38,133 nt of DNA from positions 1 through 38,133 of the forward strand of contig JAIBAQ010000041.1 of NCBI GenBank assembly GCA_019695095.1. The letters are read 5' to 3'. Positions 33,845 to 38,133 of the stretch are shown in pieces; positions within the stretch are counted from its first letter, which is position 1, and every line of letters begins with the position of its first letter. The notes beneath the pieces are model-generated. The model did not search any database. It was not told the DNA's origin and saw only the letters and a program-made list of their open reading frames with translations. Both the position numbers and the translations under genes were made by a program. This DNA comes from Candidatus Hydrogenedentota bacterium (GTDB lineage Bacteria > Hydrogenedentota > Hydrogenedentia > Hydrogenedentales > SLHB01).

Positions 33845-35230
33845 ATGAAGACGATTGAAAAGATGGCTGTGGAACTCGAGGAGCGGGTTTCCAGCCACGA
33901 TATCGATCCCCAGGAATTGAAGGCGCTGAAAGAGAGCTGGGCCAAGGACGATCGCTGGAAAGGCGTTGTCCGGCCCTTCACCGCGGAAGACGTACTGAAG
34001 TTCCGGGGCACCGTGCAGATTCAGCATACGTTCGCGTTAATGGGCTCGGAACGGCTATGGCACCTTTTGAACACGGAAGAGTTCATCCCGGCGTTGGGCG
34101 CTATGTCAGGCAACCAAGCCGTGCAGCAGGTGGAAGCCGGGTTGAAGGCCATCTACCTTAGTGGCTGGCAGGTCGCGGCAGACGCCAACCTCGCCGACGA
34201 GATGTATCCCGACCAGAGTCTCTATCCCTGCAACAGCGTTCCCGCCGTCGTGCGCAAGATCAACAATGCATTGCGCCGCGCGGATCAGATCCAGGTGCTC
34301 GATGGACGCAAGAATGGTCCCTATTGGTATGCCCCGATTGTGGCTGATGCCGAAGCCGGGTTTGGCGGTCCCCTCAACGCCTACGAACTCATGCGCGCGA
34401 TGATCCACGCGGGCGCGGCCGGCGTTCACTTTGAAGATCAGTTGGCGTCCGCGAAGAAATGCGGTCACATGGGCGGCAAGGTGCTCGTGCCCACGCAGGA
34501 ATTCATCACGAAGTTGGTTGCCGCTCGCTTGGCGGCGGACGTGTGCGGCGTGCCGACGGTGCTCATTGCGCGCACGGATGCCGATAGCGCCAAACTGCTC
34601 ACGAGCGATATCGACGAGCGCGACAAACCCTTCCTGACGGGTGACCGGACCTCGGAAGGTTTCCATACGATCAAAGGCGGCGTGGATATGGCGATTGCGC
34701 GCGGTCTTGCCTATGCGCCGTATTGCGACATGATTTGGTGCGAGACCTCTACACCGTGCCTGAAGGACGCGAAAAAGTTCGCGGAAGGAATACACGCGAA
34801 GTATCCCGGCAAGCTGCTCAGCTACAACTGTTCTCCCTCGTTCAATTGGAAGCGCAACCTGGACGACGACACCATCGCGCACTTCCAGCGCGAACTTGGC
34901 GCGATGGGCTACAAGTTCCAGTTCGTCACGCTCGCCGGTTTCCACAGCCTTAACCTGGGCATGTTCAATCTGGCCCGCCGGTACAAGCTCGAAGGCATGG
35001 GCGCATACGCGCGGTTCCAGGAGAAGGAGTTCAAGTACGAGAAGGGCAGCGGGTATATGGCCACCACCCACCAGAAGTTTGTGGGCACCGGCTACTACGA
35101 CCGCATCATGGAAGCCATTACCGGCGGCGAATCGTCCGTGAAAGCGCTCACGGGTTCCACGGAAGAAGACCAGTTCACCGATGGCGACAACGGCCACGGC
35201 AAAGGCAAGAAGAAGGGCAAAGACCACTAG
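33845..35230 (+). CDS. aceA: Isocitrate lyase
   Basis: This enzyme splits isocitrate into glyoxylate and succinate. The 461-residue protein has the TIM-barrel catalytic set: [12 protein letters not shown], the active-site loop KKCGHMGGK with catalytic Cys206, [11 protein letters not shown] and [19 protein letters not shown] hydrophilic tail ending [12 protein letters not shown] is lysine-rich and not part of the fold. GGGAGG precedes the start. With aceB upstream, the pair allows growth on acetate, fatty acids or other C2 units; the divergent LysR gene is the likely regulator. Confidence 0.97.
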   Translation: MKTIEKMAVELEERVSSHDIDPQELKALKESWAKDDRWKGVVRPFTAEDVLKFRGTVQIQHTFALMGSERLWHLLNTEEFIPALGAMSGNQAVQQVEAGLKAIYLSGWQVAADANLADEMYPDQSLYPCNSVPAVVRKINNALRRADQIQVLDGRKNGPYWYAPIVADAEAGFGGPLNAYELMRAMIHAGAAGVHFEDQLASAKKCGHMGGKVLVPTQEFITKLVAARLAADVCGVPTVLIARTDADSAKLLTSDIDERDKPFLTGDRTSEGFHTIKGGVDMAIARGLAYAPYCDMIWCETSTPCLKDAKKFAEGIHAKYPGKLLSYNCSPSFNWKRNLDDDTIAHFQRELGAMGYKFQFVTLAGFHSLNLGMFNLARRYKLEGMGAYARFQEKEFKYEKGSGYMATTHQKFVGTGYYDRIMEAITGGESSVKALTGSTEEDQFTDGDNGHGKGKKKGKDH

Positions 35231-35232
35231 AA

Positions 35233-35247
35233 GCTGCTATCAGCAGC
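35233..35247 (+). terminator. First terminator after aceA
   Basis: GCTGCT-ATC-AGCAGC followed by ATTTTGG, three bases after the aceA stop. Confidence 0.6.
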
Positions 35248-35266
35248 ATTTTGGTTGATACTGCGG

Positions 35267-35300
35267 CCCGGCGCTAGCCACGCCGGGTCGCTCTTCTTTT
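35267..35300 (+). terminator. Second terminator after aceA
   Basis: CCCGGCG-CTAGCCA-CGCCGGG followed by TCGCTCTTCTTTT. Tandem with the hairpin at 35233, so the acquired-looking segment downstream is insulated from aceBA transcription. Confidence 0.75.
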
Positions 35301-35333
35301 GCTGGACTTGCAGGCAGCACCGGAAGAATGCGC

Positions 35334-35362
35334 TTTCACGCAGAGGCGCAAAGACGCAGGGA
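35334..35362. repeat. CACGCAGAGGCGCAAAGACG-type dispersed repeat
   Basis: TTTCACGCAGAGGCGCAAAG with ACGCAGGG after it. This motif is familiar to me from intergenic regions of Planctomycetes-like and Verrucomicrobia-like genomes, but that is recall and needs a search. Confidence 0.45.
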
Positions 35363-35753
35363 TTCGGGGCGCTGTTTGCGGGGAATGGCGAGGTCAGAGA
35401 GCGCAGCAGCGGAAAGAGGCTATCAACCGATGGGAGAAACCGATCCCGGAGACTCTGCCAGAACATGGCTAATTGCACTTGGCTGGGGCGGCAATTAGGC
35501 GATAGGGCGATTAGTCGGATGGGATGTCTCTGGCGACATGCTTTGTGTAGGGAAATTCAGTCGGTCGCGGGATTTCGGCTATCGCGCTTCCATTATGTAC
35601 CTAGATCGGCCACGCTGGGATTGCAACAGAGCATGTGTAATTGTAGGATACCACCGTTCAGAATTGGTATGGCATGGTTAAACAACTGGGCAGAGTGGTT
35701 GTGTTTGAGGATCCTGAAAGAATTCGTAACATGCATCTGATTTGCGCTATTGG
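35363..35753. other. Gap between the aceA terminators and the dCTP deaminase leader
   Basis: Base composition falls from GC-rich to AT-richer along this stretch. A 161-residue plus frame at 35255-35740 crosses a terminator and a repeat and has no recognisable features, so I do not call it. A weak promoter candidate, TTGAGG (35705-35710) and TAACAT (35727-35732) with a 16-bp spacer, would start RNA near 35739, just before the structured leader. Confidence 0.4.
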
Positions 35754-35889
35754 CTCTTAAAGTCTTTGTGTGCCTAATTCCAGGGTATTACTTCGGCAGA
35801 GATGGTTCCACCGTAATGCCAAGAGGAACACAAGGTAAGACTGTTCAGATGTGGGTGCGTCATTGATTCGTCGTGAGGCAGACTGCACC
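35754..35889 (+). ncRNA. Structured leader RNA, possible AvcI-like inhibitor
   Basis: The region upstream of the dCTP deaminase gene can fold into several nested helices. P1 is AGTCTT-TGTGT (35761-35771) with ACACA, a 4-nt bulge, then AAGACT (35828-35842). P2 is GGTATTAC (35784-35791) with GTAATGCC (35813-35820), with one G-U pair. P4 is GGTGC-GTC (35854-35861) with GAC-t-GCACC (35881-35889). An alternative pairing CTCTT (35754-35758) with AAGAG (35821-35825) competes with P1. The gene's ribosome site (AAGGGGG) begins 11 bases after P4. In Vibrio and E. coli the deaminase AvcD is held inactive by AvcI, a small RNA encoded just upstream. Position fits; sequence identity to AvcI is untested. 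Confidence 0.4.
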
Positions 35890-35912
35890 TAGAATGTGAT
35901 AAGGGGGCACCA

Positions 35913-37502
35913 ATGACATCGACGGAGAGTGAAAGCTATCAGAGTATTCAAGAAGTAATTGAGTTTCCAGAACTTGTAATTGGTTTGGTTGGTGCTGTGG
36001 GGACTGATTGGCCACTAATATACGAGACTCTGAAGAACCGTCTATCTGGTTTCGGATATGAGGCTGAAGAAATCAGGGTTTCGAGATGTGTCATCGATGA
36101 TCTGAAGCCTCTTCCTAAAACTAATGACGTGTTTGAGCGCACTTGGGCAGCCATGAGCGCAGGAGATGAGTTGCGAGCGGAGGAGAGTACGATTCTGGCG
36201 CTGGGGGTCGCAGCAACCATAGCAGAACGCAGGAAGAAGCGAATTGAGGCAAACGAAGGATCCCATCCCAGACTCGCTTACATAGTCAATTCACTCAAAC
36301 ATCCTGACGAGGTCAAGTGTTTGCGCCGTATATACTCGGATGCCTTCTACCTATTAGGGATATTCTCAAGTGATAAGAGACAACGAATCTTTCTGGAAGA
36401 CGAACAGAACATCGACTCTGACAATGTTAAGAAACTTATAGAACGCGACGCGCATGAAGAAGAGCAGCACGGACAGCGAACTAGTCAGACATTTCACTTG
36501 GCTGATTTCTTCGTCTACATTGGAGAACAACCGTCAGAGACAAAGGCTGCTCTTCGTCGAATTCTAGACCTAGTCTTCGGACATCCCTACAAGACACCCA
36601 CTTTTGATGAATACGCGATGTTTTTGGCCTTCACTGCTTCATTGCGCTCAGCGGACCTCTCGCGTCAAGTGGGTGCGGTAATCGCGAAAGACGAAGAAGT
36701 AATTGCGACTGGAGCAAATGACGCTCCGAAAGCGGGAGGGGGCCTCTACTGGCCTGAGTATAGCAGTAGTCGAGAGAAAATAGTTGATAAGCCTCGGAGT
36801 CGCGATTACACTCGTGAAGGGGATTCTAACGCCAATGAGAAGCGACGTATCGCAAAGGACATCGCGCACCGAATCGAGCAAAATCTCAGCGATGTTCTTG
36901 AACACCAACTTGGGTTACCTCCCCGGGTGAAGCCAGAAGTCCTCGAACGCGTAATAAGCGAGAGTCGCCTAAGTGACATTACAGAGTACTTTAGAGTTGT
37001 CCATGCAGAAATGGAGGCACTCTTATGTTGCGCCCGCAACAATGTGAGTGCTAGACAGGGAACACTTTATTGTACAACTTTTCCTTGTCACAACTGTGCA
37101 AAACACATCGTAGCGGCTGGCATAAGGCGAGTTGTATACGTAGAGCCTTATGCCAAGAGCAAAGCTCCCGAATTCCATGACGACTCAATTCGATTGGGAG
37201 TGGAAAAAGGAGTAGATGAAGGGCACGTTGTATTCGAGCCTTTCATGGGGGTTGGACCACGCAAGTTCTTTGATCTATTCTCCCTTAAGCTTAGTGCTGG
37301 CTATGAGATTGAGAGGAAGACATCAGACGGCAGACTTGTTCTGGATAGAGAGCAAGAAGACGGTGACGACTTTGAATGGCCTGTTAATACGGCCAGAGTG
37401 CGGGTTTCAGTTCCTTTCATTGCATACGCAGATAGAGAAAGAGAAGCGGTGAAAGAGTTCAATAGTCTGAGGGAGAGAATACAAAATGCCAGCGCCCATT
37501 GA
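35913..37502 (+). CDS. avcD: Anti-phage dCTP deaminase (AvcD/DCD family)
   Basis: The 529-residue protein has two parts. Residues about 20-225 are a P-loop kinase-like domain with LVIGLVGAVGTDWPLI (nucleotide-binding loop) and YIVNSLKHPDEVKCLRRIY. Residues about 235-450 are a cytidine/dCMP deaminase domain: LRSADLSRQVGAVIAKD, the zinc and catalytic motif VVHAEMEA (H364, E366) and FPCHNC (C392, C395). This fused architecture is that of phage-defence dCTP deaminases, which deplete dCTP during infection by converting it to dUTP. The codon use and base composition are visibly more AT-rich than neighbouring genes, which suggests transfer. AAGGGGG precedes the start. It ends inside the start of a small ORF. 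Confidence 0.92.
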   Translation: MTSTESESYQSIQEVIEFPELVIGLVGAVGTDWPLIYETLKNRLSGFGYEAEEIRVSRCVIDDLKPLPKTNDVFERTWAAMSAGDELRAEESTILALGVAATIAERRKKRIEANEGSHPRLAYIVNSLKHPDEVKCLRRIYSDAFYLLGIFSSDKRQRIFLEDEQNIDSDNVKKLIERDAHEEEQHGQRTSQTFHLADFFVYIGEQPSETKAALRRILDLVFGHPYKTPTFDEYAMFLAFTASLRSADLSRQVGAVIAKDEEVIATGANDAPKAGGGLYWPEYSSSREKIVDKPRSRDYTREGDSNANEKRRIAKDIAHRIEQNLSDVLEHQLGLPPRVKPEVLERVISESRLSDITEYFRVVHAEMEALLCCARNNVSARQGTLYCTTFPCHNCAKHIVAAGIRRVVYVEPYAKSKAPEFHDDSIRLGVEKGVDEGHVVFEPFMGVGPRKFFDLFSLKLSAGYEIERKTSDGRLVLDREQEDGDDFEWPVNTARVRVSVPFIAYADREREAVKEFNSLRERIQNASAH

Positions 37503-37695
37503 GAATGACTGCGGTCGAACTAGCCAAGAACGTGCAGCTTTTGAACGGCAGTTAAGAGAGGCTACCGAGACGGTTAGCCTTTGGCCAGCGTGGAAACAAA
37601 GGGCAGTTTCTGAGTCTGTCCGTATTCCAATTCAGCCCCAGTATAGGACCTCTTCGGGTGTAAATGCTGGACTTACAAACGACCTAAGTCTTTGA
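37486..37695 (+). CDS. Small hypothetical protein overlapping the deaminase gene
   Basis: This 69-residue plus-strand frame begins 17 bp before the deaminase stop, in another frame, after a GGGAGAG ribosome site. It is hydrophilic with a likely helix (QERAAFERQLREATETVSL) leading into WPAWKQRAV, a Trp-x-x-Trp-Lys pattern, and then a flexible Ser/Pro-rich end. There is no signal peptide or membrane segment. I do not recognise the family. The overlap and the low GC shared with the deaminase suggest that it belongs to the same module, perhaps as a partner or regulator. Confidence 0.6.
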   Translation: MPAPIENDCGRTSQERAAFERQLREATETVSLWPAWKQRAVSESVRIPIQPQYRTSSGVNAGLTNDLSL

Positions 37696-38015
37696 GGTTT
37701 TAAGTGCCGCGCCTGTAAGGCTCTCATAGATGATCCAGGTAGATCCAAGTGCGGAGCTTTTCTCTGGTATGGCAAGGTCTTGACCGCGCCGCTCCCCACG
37801 ACCGCGATGTCTCCAACTGCACGGCACTTTCTTGCTATTCGCAACCCGCAAGTCCCTCGTTTCGCGAGGCAAAGGCTGGGCATCTCGCCATGTCTACCGC
37901 TTCAATGAGTGCAACAAGCCAGCGCATATATGTAGGAAGTGTGGTTTGATTGGAGACCGCGCCACAGCAAGGATGCGCCGGACTGTTGTCTTTCAGGTGC
38001 TCCACGAACAAAACG
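37696..38015. other. Gap after the deaminase module
   Basis: About 320 bp. Small frames on both strands have no recognisable features. The GC content rises again toward the right. The right border of the acquired segment probably lies here, but no direct repeat or integrase was seen. Confidence 0.4.
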
Positions 38016-38048
38016 GCCCTTCCCTCCGAGGGGAGAGGAGGGAAGGGC
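38016..38048 (-). terminator. Rho-independent terminator for the gene entering from the right
   Basis: Perfect 12-bp arms GCCCTTCCCTCC / GGAGGGAAGGGC with a 9-nt loop; on the minus strand the hairpin is followed by CGTTTTGTTCG. It lies 43 bp after the stop of the partial gene at 38092. Confidence 0.8.
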
Positions 38049-38091
38049 GTGCGCCGTAGGGCGCGGGTCGAATGGTTTGCGTGCTGGCGGA

Positions 38092-38133
38092 TTAAGCCGC
38101 GACGCTGGATGATTCGAAGCGTATCTTGAGAGC
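38092..38133 (-). CDS. C-terminal end of an unidentified gene
   Basis: A minus-strand frame ends in TAA at 38092-38094, with only 13 residues in the window (ALKIRFESSSVAA). The strong terminator just downstream supports a real gene end. Too little is visible to identify it. Confidence 0.45.
   Translation of the reverse strand, partial: ALKIRFESSSVAA

Noticed and set aside
35255-35740. Plus-strand frame of 161 residues between aceA and avcD
   Set aside because: It runs through an intrinsic terminator and a dispersed repeat, has no ribosome site and no recognisable segment.
37632-37883. Minus-strand 83-residue frame after the deaminase module
   Set aside because: It runs antisense to the end of the small ORF; no ribosome site and no recognisable motif.

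Overview
This is a GC-rich chromosomal window from a Gram-negative-type, carbohydrate-degrading bacterium. It holds a secreted DUF1559-style prepilin with an H-X9-DG-like C-terminus, a Tat-exported sugar isomerase-like protein, a GH172/DUF2961 enzyme, a uronate isomerase-like protein, ExbB/ExbD and dispersed 'GTGGCAGGCATCTTGCCTGC'-type inverted repeats. Together these point to the Planctomycetes/Lentisphaerae/Hydrogenedentota neighbourhood, with Candidatus Hydrogenedentes my best guess. That placement is inference; no rRNA or tRNA gene is present to fix it.

Layout. (1) 1-6706, minus strand: a chain starting at uvrC and running through an alpha/beta hydrolase with a histone-H1-like tail, a secreted helical-barrel-type protein, a Tat-signal TIM-barrel isomerase and a DUF456 membrane protein, then a cut-off uronate isomerase-like gene. 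Four of these genes are joined by ATGA overlaps. (2) 6830-7410, plus: the 3' half of a higB toxin gene followed by an intact higA antitoxin. (3) 7500-10379, minus: a secreted hydrolase and a GT39-like membrane glycosyltransferase. (4) 10644-13944, plus except for one small zinc-ribbon gene: a secreted hydrolase coupled to photolyase phrB, then mazG. (5) 14038-16889, plus: a zinc-ribbon/TM/DUF1559-like hybrid, then exbB-exbD-exbD. (6) 16943-23875: an MBL-fold hydrolase, an MFS transporter, a type IV pilin-like protein, an RluD-family synthase, a membrane/GspG-like protein coupled to xylulokinase, and rpsU. (7) 23876-24848: a gene-free repeat cluster. (8) 24849-29524: GH172, a two-repeat secreted beta-type protein, and a DUF1559-type prepilin. 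(9) 29625-31841, minus: a TetR regulator with a probable leaderless promoter and nearby palindromic operators, and a LysR regulator. (10) 32201-35230, plus: malate synthase and isocitrate lyase, the glyoxylate shunt, divergent from the LysR gene with dyad sites between them. (11) 35231-37695: visibly AT-richer DNA carrying an anti-phage dCTP deaminase (AvcD/DCD family), a structured upstream region that could be its AvcI-like inhibitory RNA, and a small overlapping downstream ORF. This is the most likely acquired module and the strongest lead. (12) The window ends with a terminator and the last codons of a minus-strand gene.

How it fits together: the secreted glycan-related proteins, uronate isomerase-like gene, xylulokinase, sugar isomerase and MFS transporter suit a heterotroph living on plant or algal polysaccharide. 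The glyoxylate shunt lets it grow on C2 units. Two pilin-type proteins imply a type II secretion or type IV pilus system elsewhere in the genome. The dCTP deaminase locus and the broken HigBA pair are the defence and toxin-antitoxin components.
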